From Streptomyces sp. MST-110588 (lineage in GTDB: Bacteria > Actinomycetota > Actinomycetes > Streptomycetales > Streptomycetaceae), in assembly GCF_022695595.1 (NCBI RefSeq), contig NZ_CP074380.1, positions 4,686,501 through 4,750,500 of the forward strand: a DNA stretch of 64,000 nt. The letters run 5' to 3'. Under the pieces are notes generated by a model. The model searched no databases. It was not told where the DNA came from and was given only the letters and a program-made list of their open reading frames with translations. Made by a program: the position numbers and the translations under genes. Positions within the stretch are counted from its first letter, which is position 1. The number at the start of each line of letters is the position of its first letter. Below are positions 8,523 to 17,187 of this stretch, piece after piece.

Positions 8523-9051
8523 GAGCTGCTCCATACAAGGGTGTTGTGGGTCAGTGCTGGTAAACAGCACCTACGGGCGGGTTTGGTTGCAGCACCGACC
8601 CTCGTGTGGCGAACGTCACACAAGAGGGGTCCGGGGCTGCTCTGCCGGGCCGGGCGGCCGGGCACGCGGGGTGCGCTGGAGTCGTCCGGGCGGGGCCGGG
8701 CGGCTGTGGCCGAGGGGGCGGGCAGCCGCGCCGGGTGGGGCGCCACGGGGTACGCGGTCCACGTCGACCCGTACCGCCGGCTCTGTCCGGCCGAGCCGAG
8801 CCGCGCCGCCAACTGTACGTCCTGCGCGGTGGCGTGGACCGGTCGCCTGGGTATGAAGCGGGGGAGCTGGGTAGGAGATCCGTCACTTCGGGACGTAAGC
8901 CCTATAGGTCCCCTGTCGAAACTCCTGGCGACTGGTGTCTACTTGGCCACGTCCTGCCCTGTCGTGACATGCTCCGTCGCATGGTGTTACGCACCGTCAT
9001 GCCCTGTCGCGGTCGGTTCTCACGCCGCCGCGCCCTGAACTGGAGGCCCGT
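8523..9051. other. Intergenic region upstream of the lipoprotein gene
   Basis: About 530 bases separate the divergent lipoprotein and small membrane protein genes. I see no supportable gene and no riboswitch consensus. It should hold two divergent promoters, but none is clear enough to place. Confidence 0.45.
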
Positions 9052-9324
9052 ATGCTCCCCTCCGCATCGACGCTTCAGCAGATCGGTCTGGTCATCCTGC
9101 TCGTGGCGACCGTCGCCTGGTTCGTGAGCCTGGTCAGGGCGCTGCGCCGGGACGCCTTCCAGCTCGCGGTGTGGCACGGGTCGCGGGCGCTGCTGCGCTC
9201 GGTGCCGCGGCAGACGACCGGTCCGGCGGGTCCGGCCGGTCCGCCGCCGGAGCGGGTGGAGCTGAGCGCGGCCGAGCGGGAGGCGTTCGCCACGCTCGTA
9301 CGGCAGCTCACGGGGCGGCGCTGA
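9052..9324 (+). CDS. Small membrane protein
   Basis: A 90-residue protein with a strong ribosome site (GGAGG, six bases before ATG). One membrane helix (about residues 10-29, IGLVILLVATVAWFVSLVRA) is followed by a basic segment and a Pro/Gly linker, then a short amphipathic C-terminal helix (SAAEREAFATLVRQL). The topology suggests a single-pass anchor with a cytoplasmic tail. I recognise no family. It stands alone, with a convergent Yip1-like gene 14 bases away. Confidence 0.7.
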   Translation: MLPSASTLQQIGLVILLVATVAWFVSLVRALRRDAFQLAVWHGSRALLRSVPRQTTGPAGPAGPPPERVELSAAEREAFATLVRQLTGRR

Positions 9325-9338
9325 GGTACGGGCTTTAT

Positions 9339-9950
9339 TTATCGCACCGGTCCGAGTTTCAGCAGGGCCAGCGCGGCCAGCATCTGGATCGTCACGGCGG
9401 CTGCCGCCTTGCCCGTCGGCAGATGGTGCTGGCCCCGTACGAGCAGCACGGCAAGGACGTAGCCGAAGCCCCAGGTCGTCCAGGCCAGGGCCTGCACGAA
9501 GGTGGAGGAGGCGGGGAGCCAGGCCGCCACCGCCAGCCGCGGCAGGTCCGTGGTCCAGAACAGCACGATGAACAGGCTGGCGGTCGGCGAGAACCTGCCG
9601 TTGCCGCCGATGATCCGGGCGATGGCGTGGGTCACCACGCCCAGGACGATGCTGGCTATCAGGACGCCCCCCACCGCGACGCCCGCGAGTTGCACGGCCG
9701 CTTGCTGGTCGGTCGTCCACTGCTCGCGGAAGGGCCGTACGGACAGCACCCCGAGCGCCCCGCTGACCAGGCAGAGCAGCGCCGCCGCGCCCCATGCGCC
9801 GCGGTCCCGCGCCTCGTCCAGCACCTCCACGGGCCGGTACCACAGGCCGAGGATCAGGCGGTGCCACCACAGCCGACGCCGTCTGGGTGTCCCGTCGGGC
9901 CTCCCGGGCTGCGGCTGGATGAGGGTGGGGGGCGGCGGCGGTACGGACAT
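9339..9950 (-). CDS. Yip1-family integral membrane protein
   Basis: A 203-residue protein with a proline-rich cytoplasmic N-terminus (about 1-22) and five hydrophobic segments from residue 55 to the end. The pattern WYRPVEVLDEARDRGAW followed by a run of helices with GVVTHAIARIIGGNGRF resembles the Yip1/YIPF domain of bacterial membrane proteins. Their function in bacteria is not settled. The final segment (ALALLKLGPVR) ends directly after the last helix. The gene converges with the small membrane protein and diverges from a VIT-family gene. Confidence 0.75.
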   Translation of the reverse strand: MSVPPPPPTLIQPQPGRPDGTPRRRRLWWHRLILGLWYRPVEVLDEARDRGAWGAAALLCLVSGALGVLSVRPFREQWTTDQQAAVQLAGVAVGGVLIASIVLGVVTHAIARIIGGNGRFSPTASLFIVLFWTTDLPRLAVAAWLPASSTFVQALAWTTWGFGYVLAVLLVRGQHHLPTGKAAAAVTIQMLAALALLKLGPVR

Positions 9951-9962
9951 GCAGCCGTTCTA

Positions 9963-9992
9963 CCACCGGTGTTCGTACGTCCGTACCGGTGG
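9963..9992. promoter_or_regulatory. Inverted repeat between divergent genes
   Basis: CCACCGGT (9963-9970) and ACCGGTGG (9985-9992) are exact reverse complements, 14 bases apart, just upstream of the Yip1-like gene. It may be an operator for the divergent pair, but no local regulator is present. Confidence 0.35.
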
Positions 9993-10090
9993 CCGTACGG
10001 GTTCGTACGCATCCGTGCCGTTCCGTACCGGTTCGTCCGCGGTGCGCGTGCCGAGCGGCCGGTGGCGGGCGCGGATGAGACTCTCGCCGG

Positions 10091-10909
10091 GTGAGCGACG
10101 ACCTTCCCTCGCAGGACGACCTCCGCGGGCCGGGTGACGCCCGCGGGCCGGATGAGGTCCGTGCGCCGGACGGTGTGCGGCCGGGAGGCGGGTCCCTCGC
10201 GGCCGTCCCCGCGCACGGCGAGGCGCACGACCCCGGACTCGGTGCCCGGCTCAACCGGCTGCGGGCCGCCGTCCTCGGCGCGAACGACGGCGTGGTCTCC
10301 ACCGCGGGCCTGGTCGTCGGCGTGGCCGGGGCGACCGACGCGCGCGGCACGCTGGTGACGGCCGGTCTCGCCGGGCTGCTGGCCGGTTCGATGTCGATGG
10401 CGGCGGGCGAGTACGTGTCGGTGAGCACCCAGCGGGACTCGGAGAAGGCCGCCCTGGCGCAGGAGAAACGCGAGCTGGCCACCGAGCCGCAGGCCGAACT
10501 CGTCGAACTGACCGAACTGCTGCGGGGCAAGGGGCTGAGCCGGGAGCTGGCGCACGAGGTGGCCGGGCAGCTCACCGAGCACGACGCGCTGCGCGCCCAC
10601 GCGGAGGTGGAGCTGGGCATCGACCCGGACGACCTGACCAGCCCCTGGCAGGCGGCGGCTGCGAGCTTCCTGGCTTTCACGGCCGGGGCGCTGCTGCCGC
10701 TGCTCGCCGTCGTCCTGCCGCCGCCCTCGCTGCGCCTGCCGGTCACCGTCGGCTCGGTCCTGGCCGCGCTGGTGCTGTGCGGCTGGGCCGCCGCCCGCTC
10801 CGGGGGCGCGCCCGTACGCCCGGCGGTGCTGCGCAACGTGAGCGGCGGGGCGCTGGCCATGGCCGTCACGTACGCGGCCGGGTCCCTGCTGGGCGCGGCC
10901 GGAGTGTGA
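10091..10909 (+). CDS. VIT1/CCC1-family metal transporter
   Basis: A 272-residue membrane protein of the vacuolar iron transporter family, which moves Fe(II) or Mn(II) across membranes. The first membrane helix carries the signature LGANDGVVSTAGLVVGVAGA (about residues 63-82). The second includes GSMSMAAGEYVSVSTQRD, where Met, Glu and Ser line the metal path. A cytoplasmic helical domain rich in Glu (about 118-175) follows, the metal-binding region of the family, and then three more helices. An 55-residue Gly/Pro-rich N-terminal tail is non-conserved. The start is a GTG without a clear ribosome site, so the exact N-terminus is uncertain. Confidence 0.9.
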   Translation: MSDDLPSQDDLRGPGDARGPDEVRAPDGVRPGGGSLAAVPAHGEAHDPGLGARLNRLRAAVLGANDGVVSTAGLVVGVAGATDARGTLVTAGLAGLLAGSMSMAAGEYVSVSTQRDSEKAALAQEKRELATEPQAELVELTELLRGKGLSRELAHEVAGQLTEHDALRAHAEVELGIDPDDLTSPWQAAAASFLAFTAGALLPLLAVVLPPPSLRLPVTVGSVLAALVLCGWAAARSGGAPVRPAVLRNVSGGALAMAVTYAAGSLLGAAGV

Positions 10910-10948
10910 GCGTACGGCCGGAGCTCCGGTGACCGCTGCGGCAGGGCG

Positions 10949-12115
10949 TCAGCGCCCGTACAGCTCGCGGTAGGAGGGGAAGACGCCACCCGGTGTGCGG
11001 ACGGTCTCGGCGGCGCGTACGGCGCGTACGACGGCGCGGGTCAGCGCGTCGGCGCCCGCCGCCAGTACGTCGTTGAGGGCGCCCGCCTCCGCGTGGGCGC
11101 CGAATGCCGGGTCGCTCACCGCTTCCTGGGACGCCAGCGGGCGGGTACCGGTGGCGAGGGTGAAGACCGTGTCGCCGTCGGTGAGGAGATGGACCGGGCG
11201 CACGGCGCGGGCCAGCCCGTCGTGCGCGGTGCCCGCCAGCTTCTGGGCCTGGGCACGGGACAGCGTGGCGTCGGTGGCGACGACGGCGAGGGTGGTGTTC
11301 AGGGGCGTACGGACCGAGGCCGCCGAGCGCTGCTCCGATTCGGCCCGCGCCTGGGCGAGCCGCTGCCGCGCCCGGTCCAGGACCGCCGCGTCCACGGGGC
11401 CGCGGTCGCGGTCCGGGCGGCCGTCCCCGTCCGTCTGGTCCGCGTATGCCCCGTCCCCGTACTCCCCGTACAGCAGTCCCGTACGCGGATCGACCACCGA
11501 ACCTGCCGCGTTGACGGCCGCCAGCGCGGCGACCGTGATGCCCGACGGCAGCAGCAGGCTCGCCGTACCGATGCCGCCTTTGAGGCCGCCGGCCACCGCC
11601 CCGGTCCCGGCGCCGACGTTGCCCTGCGGGACGGGGGAGCCCACGGCGGTACGCGCCGCGGCCTCCACCGCCGCGCGGCCCAGGGCGGCGTCCGGCCGGG
11701 CCCGCCAGGCGCCACCGCGCCCCAGGTCGAACAGGGCCGCCGCCGGGACCACCGGCACGACCTGTGCCGGGTCCGGGCCGACACGGAAGCCGCGCCCCTG
11801 CTCCTCCAGCCACGCCACGACGCCCGAGGCGGCGTCCAGGCCGAAGGCGCTGCCGCCGGTCAGCACGACCGCCTCCACGCGCTGGACCAGGTTGCGCGGA
11901 TCCAGGGCGTCGGTCTCGCGGGTGCCAGGGCCGCCGCCGCGTACGTCGACGGCGGCGAGCGCGCCGCCCTCGGGGGCCAGGACGACGGTGGTACCGGTCA
12001 GATGCCCGTCACCGACGCGCTGGGCGTGGCCGACCCGCAGACCCGCCACATCGGTCAGGGCGTCGAGGGGGCCGGAGGGCAGGGGACGGTCGGGCGAGGA
12101 GGGCGCATCAGCCAT
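10949..12115 (-). CDS. P1-family peptidase (DmpA-like, S58)
   Basis: A 388-residue N-terminal-nucleophile hydrolase. It starts with LTDVAGLRVGHAQ, typical of the family, then GTTVVLAPEGG and RGGGPGTRETDAL. The self-cleavage site and nucleophile are in PLNTTLAVVATDA (near residue 275). Here the catalytic position is Thr in an Asn-Thr-Thr context, whereas DmpA uses Ser; many P1-like proteins carry this variant. Members cleave N-terminal D- or L-amino acids or beta-peptides. The gene lies 46 bases after an L,D-transpeptidase on the same strand, so the two may be co-transcribed and act on cell-wall peptides, but that is inference. Confidence 0.88.
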   Translation of the reverse strand: MADAPSSPDRPLPSGPLDALTDVAGLRVGHAQRVGDGHLTGTTVVLAPEGGALAAVDVRGGGPGTRETDALDPRNLVQRVEAVVLTGGSAFGLDAASGVVAWLEEQGRGFRVGPDPAQVVPVVPAAALFDLGRGGAWRARPDAALGRAAVEAAARTAVGSPVPQGNVGAGTGAVAGGLKGGIGTASLLLPSGITVAALAAVNAAGSVVDPRTGLLYGEYGDGAYADQTDGDGRPDRDRGPVDAAVLDRARQRLAQARAESEQRSAASVRTPLNTTLAVVATDATLSRAQAQKLAGTAHDGLARAVRPVHLLTDGDTVFTLATGTRPLASQEAVSDPAFGAHAEAGALNDVLAAGADALTRAVVRAVRAAETVRTPGGVFPSYRELYGR

Positions 12116-12161
12116 GGAGTACGCCTACCACCCCTGCCTGCGATCGCGCACCCGCGTCCAC

Positions 12162-13016
12162 TCAGTGTCCGGCCGGGCCCATGACGATCACCGGGTGCTG
12201 TGCCGGGTCCAGCGTCCGCAGCAGCTCCCGCATCACCTCGGGCCGCAGGCTCACACAGCCCTGCGTGGGACCGCCGTGGTCGACGTGCAGCCAGACGCCG
12301 CCGCCCTTCTTCGCGCCCAGCGGCCGGGTGCCGTCCAGGGGCGAAGTGCCCGGCACCCGGTTGTAATTGATGGCGATGACGTAGTCGAAGGCGCCTTCCA
12401 GCGGCTCGCCCTCGACGCCGGTGCCGTGTGCCACGAAGTGGTCGTTGCGGTCGTACGGGAGCTTGGTGCCCTTGGGCGGGGCCAGCTTGCCGCCCGCGTC
12501 GGTGAGGGTGAACACGCCTTGGGGCGAGCGCAGATCACCGTACCGGTGGTCCTTGGTCCAGCCTCGCGAGGCGTTGTGCGCGGGCCAGGCCGCGCCGGGC
12601 CGCCAGTCGTCGGAGCCCTCGGCGCGGGTGTAGAGGACGACTTCGGCGTCGTGGGCGTCGGGGCCCTTGCCGGTGACGACCAGAACCTGCCGGGACGCGG
12701 CCGGAATCCGCTGACGGGTGGCGTCGCTGAGGCCGGGTATCCGCCGGTGGCCCGTAGGGGCGTTACGGTCACCGGAGGCGCGGACGTCCAGGCCGTGCCC
12801 GCCTTTCCCGCCGGGGCTGCCGGGCGCCGCGGCGCGCGGCCGGTCGTCCTGGCCTGCGGAGAGCTTGTCGTGGTCGTCGCCGGAGGCCGGCCAGGCCCAC
12901 AGGGCGGTGCCCACCAGCGTCGTCACGGCCAGGCCGCTCACGGCCTTGCCGCGCCAGGTCAGTCGGGTACGCGTGGATGCGGTACGGGTGCCGGGGCGGC
13001 TGTGGCGGGCAGCCAT
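12162..13016 (-). CDS. L,D-transpeptidase-family (YkuD-like) exported protein
   Basis: A 284-residue protein with a twin-Arg-poor basic N-terminus and one hydrophobic segment (about residues 26-44), which acts as signal or anchor. The C-terminal domain carries GVWLHVDHGGPTQGCVSLRP. This aligns with the catalytic His and the S/T-H-G-C motif of YkuD enzymes, but the usual His before Gly-Cys is Gln (TQGC). Cys and the upstream His remain. This Gln form is seen in a branch of ErfK/YkuD-like proteins, as I recall. It would be expected to remodel peptidoglycan cross-links outside the membrane. A Gly/Asp-rich linker (about 45-95) precedes the catalytic part. Confidence 0.82.
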   Translation of the reverse strand: MAARHSRPGTRTASTRTRLTWRGKAVSGLAVTTLVGTALWAWPASGDDHDKLSAGQDDRPRAAAPGSPGGKGGHGLDVRASGDRNAPTGHRRIPGLSDATRQRIPAASRQVLVVTGKGPDAHDAEVVLYTRAEGSDDWRPGAAWPAHNASRGWTKDHRYGDLRSPQGVFTLTDAGGKLAPPKGTKLPYDRNDHFVAHGTGVEGEPLEGAFDYVIAINYNRVPGTSPLDGTRPLGAKKGGGVWLHVDHGGPTQGCVSLRPEVMRELLRTLDPAQHPVIVMGPAGH

Positions 13017-13301
13017 GTTCGTGGCGTCTCCCTCGTCCGTCGGTGAAGGGCGGCTGCCGCCGGGGCGTCACGGGCGGGGCGGGCGGCAGAGTATGAGGTC
13101 GCTGAGCATAAAACGGGCAATATGCACCCTACAGGGTTCGGGTTCCCGTTCGACAAGCGGCTTCATAATGTACGGCGGACGAGTGCCGACGGTCAGTCAA
13201 AAGCGGCGCACGGCGAGACGATCGGCGAGGTGACCGTACGTCAGCCGGCGGCCCGCTTGCGGGGCGAGCGGGTTCGGCAAGGCGACTGGTATTACTGGTG
13301 C

Positions 13302-13697
13302 ATGCAGGAAGAGACCGCGCGATCCGCGATCGACACATTCCTCTCCGCGTTCAACGCCTCGGACGACAGCTATGTGACCGCGCTGCTCTCCCAGGCCCTG
13401 ACCTCGGACGTGGTCTTCTGGGGACCGCTGGGCCGCAGCGAGGGGATCGAGGCCGTCGAGCGGTTCGTGCTGGAGATCCGGCGCCACCCGGCGGGGACCG
13501 GCACGATGGTGCGCTGCTCGGCGGTGGACATGCCCGGCGAGTGGGCCCGGTACCAGTGGGTCTTCACCACGCCCGGTGGCGGCCCCCGCCTGGCGGGAAC
13601 GGACGTCGTCCACCTGCGGCGGAGCCTCATCGACCAGATCATCGTCTTCGCGGGCGAGATCGAGCCGACCGTAACCCGAGCGGGTACTCGCCGATAG
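13302..13697 (+). CDS. NTF2/SnoaL-like protein
   Basis: A 131-residue single-domain protein. The opening helix (ARSAIDTFLSAFNASDDS), the segment DVVFWGPLGRSEGIEAVERFV and the sheet-rich second half (YQWVFTTPGGGPRLAGTDVVHL) match the cone-shaped NTF2-like fold shared by SnoaL-type proteins, ketosteroid isomerases and limonene-epoxide hydrolases. No catalytic residue set can be assigned. The ATG at 13302 lacks a clear ribosome site. It sits 285 bases from the divergent L,D-transpeptidase gene and about 100 bases before an M20 hydrolase. Confidence 0.75.
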   Translation: MQEETARSAIDTFLSAFNASDDSYVTALLSQALTSDVVFWGPLGRSEGIEAVERFVLEIRRHPAGTGTMVRCSAVDMPGEWARYQWVFTTPGGGPRLAGTDVVHLRRSLIDQIIVFAGEIEPTVTRAGTRR

Positions 13698-13798
13698 GGC
13701 AAGCGCGTACGTGCCGGCAGGGAAAGGGCGTACGTGCCGGCAAGAAGGGTGCGGGCCGAGCCCTGCGCGCACCAGAGGTACATGGTGGAATGCGGCGT

Positions 13799-15049
13799 AT
13801 GAGCGATAGCGCGCGTGACACCGTACTGGCCCCGCTCGACGCCCGCACGGCGGACCTCGAAGCCCTCTACGAAGACCTGCACCGCCACCCCGAACTGGGC
13901 TTCCAAGAGACCCGTACGGCCGCAGAGGCGGCCCGCCGTCTCACCTCGTACGGCTACGAAGTCCACACCGGGATCGGGGGCACCGGCGTGGTCGGTGTGC
14001 TGCGCAACGGTGCCGGGCCGGTGGTTCTGCTGCGCGCCGACATGGACGCCCTGCCGGTGACCGAGCGCACCGGCCTGCCGTACGCCTCGGCCGTCCCCGG
14101 CACCATGCACGCCTGCGGCCACGACGTGCACGTCACCTGCCTCGTGGGCGCCGCGGACCTGCTCGCGGCCGGGCGCGCGCACTGGTCCGGAACGCTGGTG
14201 GTGCTCTTCCAGCCCGCCGAGGAGGTCGGTGACGGCGCCCGCCGCATGGTCGAGGACGGTCTCTTCTCGCGCGGCGACATCCCCGTTCCGGACGTCGTCC
14301 TGGCCCAGCACGTCGCCCCGCTGGGCGCCGGACTGATCGCGTACTGCCCCGGCGCCTGCATGGCGGCGTCCGACAGCCTGAAAATCGTCTTCCACGGTTC
14401 CGGCGGGCACGGTTCGCGGCCCGAGACGGTGATCGACCCGATCCTGATGGCGTCCGCCTTCGTCCAGCGCGTCCAGTCCGTCGTCGCGCGCGAGGTCGCC
14501 CCCAAGGACCAGGTGGTGATCACCGTCGGCTCCTTCCACGCCGGTGACGCCGCCAACGTCGTGCCCGACCACGCCACGGTCCAGCTCAGCGTCCGTACGT
14601 TCGACGAGGCCATCCGTACTCAGGTGCTCGCCGCCATCGACCGCATCGCCAAGGCCGAGGCCACCGCGTCCAACGCACCCCGCGCCCCGGAGACCGAGGT
14701 GCTGAACACCTTCCCCGTCACCCTCAACGACCTGTCCACGCTGCGCGAGGTCAACGAGTCCTTCACCGACCTCTTCGGCGAACACCGGGTGTTCGCCTAC
14801 GACCCGGCGGCCGGCAGCGAGGACGCCGGACTGCTGGCCGCGGCGGCCGACGCGCCGCTGTACTACTGGTGGCTCGGCGGCTGGGACCCCACCGACTTCC
14901 ACACCGCCGTACAGGCCGGACGACTCACCCAGGACATCCCCTCCAACCACTCGCCGCGCTTCGCCCCCGTCAAGCAGCCGACGCTGACAATGGGCGTCCA
15001 GGCCCTGACGGCGGCGGCCCTCAACCGGCTGGCCGAGGCTGAGGGCTGA
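13799..15049 (+). CDS. M20-family amidohydrolase
   Basis: A 416-residue zinc-dependent N-acyl-amino-acid hydrolase of the M20D group (hippurate hydrolase/HipO or IAA-amino-acid hydrolase type). It has LHRHPELGFQETRTA at the N-terminus, the metal-binding ACGHDVHV (about residue 105), the catalytic Glu pair in FQPAEEVGDGA, and the lid dimerisation domain with GSGGHGSRPE. The C-terminal NHSPRFAP carries the last metal His. It acts in the cytoplasm and has no signal peptide. I start at the ATG at 13799; an in-frame ATG at 13790 overlaps the GGTGG that probably serves as ribosome site. Confidence 0.92.
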   Translation: MSDSARDTVLAPLDARTADLEALYEDLHRHPELGFQETRTAAEAARRLTSYGYEVHTGIGGTGVVGVLRNGAGPVVLLRADMDALPVTERTGLPYASAVPGTMHACGHDVHVTCLVGAADLLAAGRAHWSGTLVVLFQPAEEVGDGARRMVEDGLFSRGDIPVPDVVLAQHVAPLGAGLIAYCPGACMAASDSLKIVFHGSGGHGSRPETVIDPILMASAFVQRVQSVVAREVAPKDQVVITVGSFHAGDAANVVPDHATVQLSVRTFDEAIRTQVLAAIDRIAKAEATASNAPRAPETEVLNTFPVTLNDLSTLREVNESFTDLFGEHRVFAYDPAAGSEDAGLLAAAADAPLYYWWLGGWDPTDFHTAVQAGRLTQDIPSNHSPRFAPVKQPTLTMGVQALTAAALNRLAEAEG

Positions 15050-15134
15050 GGGCCGGGGCGACCCGATCGGGCCGTGCTGCATGAGTCTCGGAGGAGATGG
15101 AGGGGCTGCCCATCCATCACCTGATCACCGCTTG

Positions 15135-15377
15135 TCATGTTGTCGCGTTCGCTTTGCGGGACAGGCGGGTGTAGGTGATCAACGCCTGGACGCACAGGGC
15201 CAGGAGGACGGAGAGAGGCACGCTCCATGGGAGCGTGCCTGCCGTGGCGAGGAGTGCGCACAGGGGGACGGTCAGGAGGGTGGGGAGGGTGGAAAGGGCG
15301 GCGATACGGGTTCGGGTGCGGCGCGGGGTGGTGTGAGGGGAGGCGGGAGTGTCGGGGTGGTCGGGTGTGCTGGTCAT
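15135..15377 (-). CDS. Small two-helix membrane protein
   Basis: An 80-residue protein with a Pro/Thr/Arg-rich start and two membrane helices (about residues 28-46 and 50-70) joined by a short turn, ending in a basic tail. Its ATG overlaps the stop of the upstream MerR gene as ATGA, so the two are translationally coupled. A perfect 10-bp hairpin (arms AGGCACGCTC and GAGCGTGCCT at 15216-15240) lies inside the coding sequence. The function is unknown; it is the apparent effector partner of the TipA-like regulator. Confidence 0.7.
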   Translation of the reverse strand: MTSTPDHPDTPASPHTTPRRTRTRIAALSTLPTLLTVPLCALLATAGTLPWSVPLSVLLALCVQALITYTRLSRKANATT

Positions 15378-16189
15378 GACGGGGTCTTCTCGGTCTTCTC
15401 GGTCTTGTCGGGGGTGCGTGCGCGGTGCAGGTAGTCGGCGAGCGATTGCCACTCGGTCCGATCGTCGGTTGTGTGGTCGGTCGGCGGCGTAGGCGAGCCC
15501 GCCATCGCGGCCGGGTGGTCGCGCCAGGCCGCTCGTACACCGTTGGAGATCTCCGTGTCACCGCCGGTGAACAGCGCGGCCAGCTCGTCCATGCGGGACA
15601 CCAGCCGGCGCACCCGCGCGTCGGTGGGAGGCACCTTCTCCGTACGGAGCCGGTCCGCCCGGCGGTACAGCTCGGGCCATTCGACTTCGAGCAGGTAGTG
15701 GGCCGCTGATCCCAGCGCGGCGGACCGGGTCGCCAGCACCTGGATCTGGTCCGCGTCCAGGTGCCGGCGCAGGGCCCGCTCGCTCTCCGGGCCGGTGCCG
15801 CCGATCGCCTTCAGCGCCGTCAGCAGGTCCTCGGTCGCGGGGGCCCGGCCCTGGGACAGGGACTCGTCGAGCCGCCGGAGCCGTCCACGCAGGGTCTCCA
15901 AGGCGGTCAGTGACTCCTCGACGGCGGCGAGGTGGTCCCGTACCAGGCGTGCGGGATCGATGCCGGAGTCCAGGCATGCGCCGATGGTTTCCAGACCCAG
16001 CCCCAGGCCGCGCAGGGCGAGGATCTGGTAGAGGCGGGCCGCGTCGTCCTCGGTGTACTCACGGTGGCCGCCGGGGGTGCGGCGGGACGGGCTGAGCAGG
16101 CCGATGGTGTCCCAGTGGTGCAGTGTCCTGACGGTCAGGCCGCTCGCCTCGGCGAGTCGGCCGACCTTCCAGGTGAGGGGGGAGGTCAT
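15374..16189 (-). CDS. MerR-family regulator, TipA-like
   Basis: A 271-residue activator-type regulator. The winged helix-turn-helix is at the N-terminus (WKVGRLAEASGLTVRTLHHW, then HREYTEDDAARLYQILALRG), followed by the long dimerisation helix. The C-terminal part (about residues 150-250) has the RMDELAALFTGGD segment typical of the TipAS drug-binding domain, as in TipAL, which binds thiopeptides. The start is probably ATG 16189, where a MerR-type promoter suggests a leaderless mRNA; a GTG at 16210 is an alternative. The gene is coupled to the small membrane protein downstream. Ligand identity is not readable. Confidence 0.85.
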   Translation of the reverse strand: MTSPLTWKVGRLAEASGLTVRTLHHWDTIGLLSPSRRTPGGHREYTEDDAARLYQILALRGLGLGLETIGACLDSGIDPARLVRDHLAAVEESLTALETLRGRLRRLDESLSQGRAPATEDLLTALKAIGGTGPESERALRRHLDADQIQVLATRSAALGSAAHYLLEVEWPELYRRADRLRTEKVPPTDARVRRLVSRMDELAALFTGGDTEISNGVRAAWRDHPAAMAGSPTPPTDHTTDDRTEWQSLADYLHRARTPDKTEKTEKTPS

Positions 16190-16195
16190 GTCTTT

Positions 16196-16226
16196 ACGAT
16201 GCAACCTCACGCCACGTCGGGTTCAA
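16196..16226 (-). promoter_or_regulatory. MerR-type promoter with 19-bp spacer
   Basis: On the minus strand TTGAAC (-35) and CATCGT (-10) are separated by 19 bases, the long spacing that MerR proteins correct by DNA distortion. The spacer holds an imperfect inverted repeat (AACCCGACG and CGTGAGGTT, seven of nine paired). The -10 lies six bases before ATG 16189, consistent with a leaderless, autoregulated message. Confidence 0.7.
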
Positions 16227-16288
16227 GTCGGGGAGTGGGGGAATGTCGGTGAGTGAGGGAATGAGGGAATGAGGAGTACGCAGGCAGC

Positions 16289-17035
16289 TCAGGGGCGGGT
16301 GGGGGTCAGGAGGGTGTGGCGCAGGGTCGTGACGAGGGTGTCGTCGGCGTGCAGCAGGTTCGCCGCGTAGTGGTGTACGGATCCGTGGGCGTCGGCCAGG
16401 GCCGCGAGGAACAGCCGCATGATGTCGGCGGGCGCGCGCCCGTATCCGGGCCAGGACGGTTCCTGGCCGGGGTGGTCGGCCCGCCAGTCCGCGAGGAGGC
16501 CCTCGGTGGCGCGCTCGGTGAGGGCGAAGTCATCGATGATGTGCTGTTCGGGGACTCCTAGAAGCGCCAGGACGAGCGCGGCCAGCAGGCCGGTGCGGTC
16601 CTTGCCGGACGCGCAGTGGAAGGCCACCGGCCCGTCATGGGCGGCGATCGTCTCCAGCGCCTGACGCAGTTCCTTGACGCCGTCGTGGGCGACTTCCATG
16701 TACCGCTCGGCGAGGTACGGGCCCACCTCGACGTCCGGGCCGAGGGCCGACTGGTCGTACGGGCGGTGCTCGATGCTGAAATTGTGGTACGTGAACGAAT
16801 CGTGCTCGGGGATCCGGCCCTTGGCGTCGATCTCCCATGGGTAGCGGAGGTCGATGACCGCCGTGACGCCCAGCTCCAAGAAGCGGGACCAGTCCTCGCC
16901 GTCCGTGCTCCGCAGCTTGCTCAGCGAGTCGGAGCGGAACAGGCGGCCCCAGCGCACCGTACGGCCGTCCTCGGTCGGATAACCGCCCAGATCGCGGAAG
17001 TTGTGCAGCCGGGCGAAGGATATGTGTCTGTTCAC
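16289..17035 (-). CDS. Tyrosine/serine protein phosphatase (DSP-like)
   Basis: A 248-residue cysteine-based phosphatase. The active-site loop is FHCASGKDRTG, which fits H-C-X5-R. Family landmarks HNFRDLGGY near the N-terminus and GRLFRSDSLSKL follow the pattern of bacterial Tyr/Ser phosphatases similar to MptpB, which can also act on phosphoinositides. I place the start at GTG 17035 (VNRHISFARLHNFRDLGG), because the segment before it has no family resemblance. A TAAGAT sequence lies about nine bases before it, so the mRNA may be leaderless. The cytoplasmic substrate is unknown. A MerR-PP2C gene starts divergently 150 bases away. Confidence 0.88.
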   Translation of the reverse strand: MNRHISFARLHNFRDLGGYPTEDGRTVRWGRLFRSDSLSKLRSTDGEDWSRFLELGVTAVIDLRYPWEIDAKGRIPEHDSFTYHNFSIEHRPYDQSALGPDVEVGPYLAERYMEVAHDGVKELRQALETIAAHDGPVAFHCASGKDRTGLLAALVLALLGVPEQHIIDDFALTERATEGLLADWRADHPGQEPSWPGYGRAPADIMRLFLAALADAHGSVHHYAANLLHADDTLVTTLRHTLLTPTRP

Positions 17036-17187
17036 GGTGCGGAATCTTATGCGCGCCTGTGGCCTTGGGGTTGGTGTCGGCCGAAGCGCACCATCGCGCG
17101 GAAACCAGGGCGTTGACCTTTCCCTTGGGGCAGGGGCCAGCATCGGTGGCGCCGGGCGGAGGAGTCCGGCGCGAGGAGGATGGCCGG

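Noticed and set aside
8868..8945. Possible riboswitch upstream of the cell-wall lipoprotein
   Set aside because: I cannot match the c-di-AMP (ydaO) or cobalamin consensus, and the segment lies nearer to the divergent gene.
8541..9038. Plus-strand open frame of 165 residues upstream of the small membrane protein
   Set aside because: Cys/Trp/Arg-rich sequence without helices or motifs and wrong codon bias; it looks like chance.
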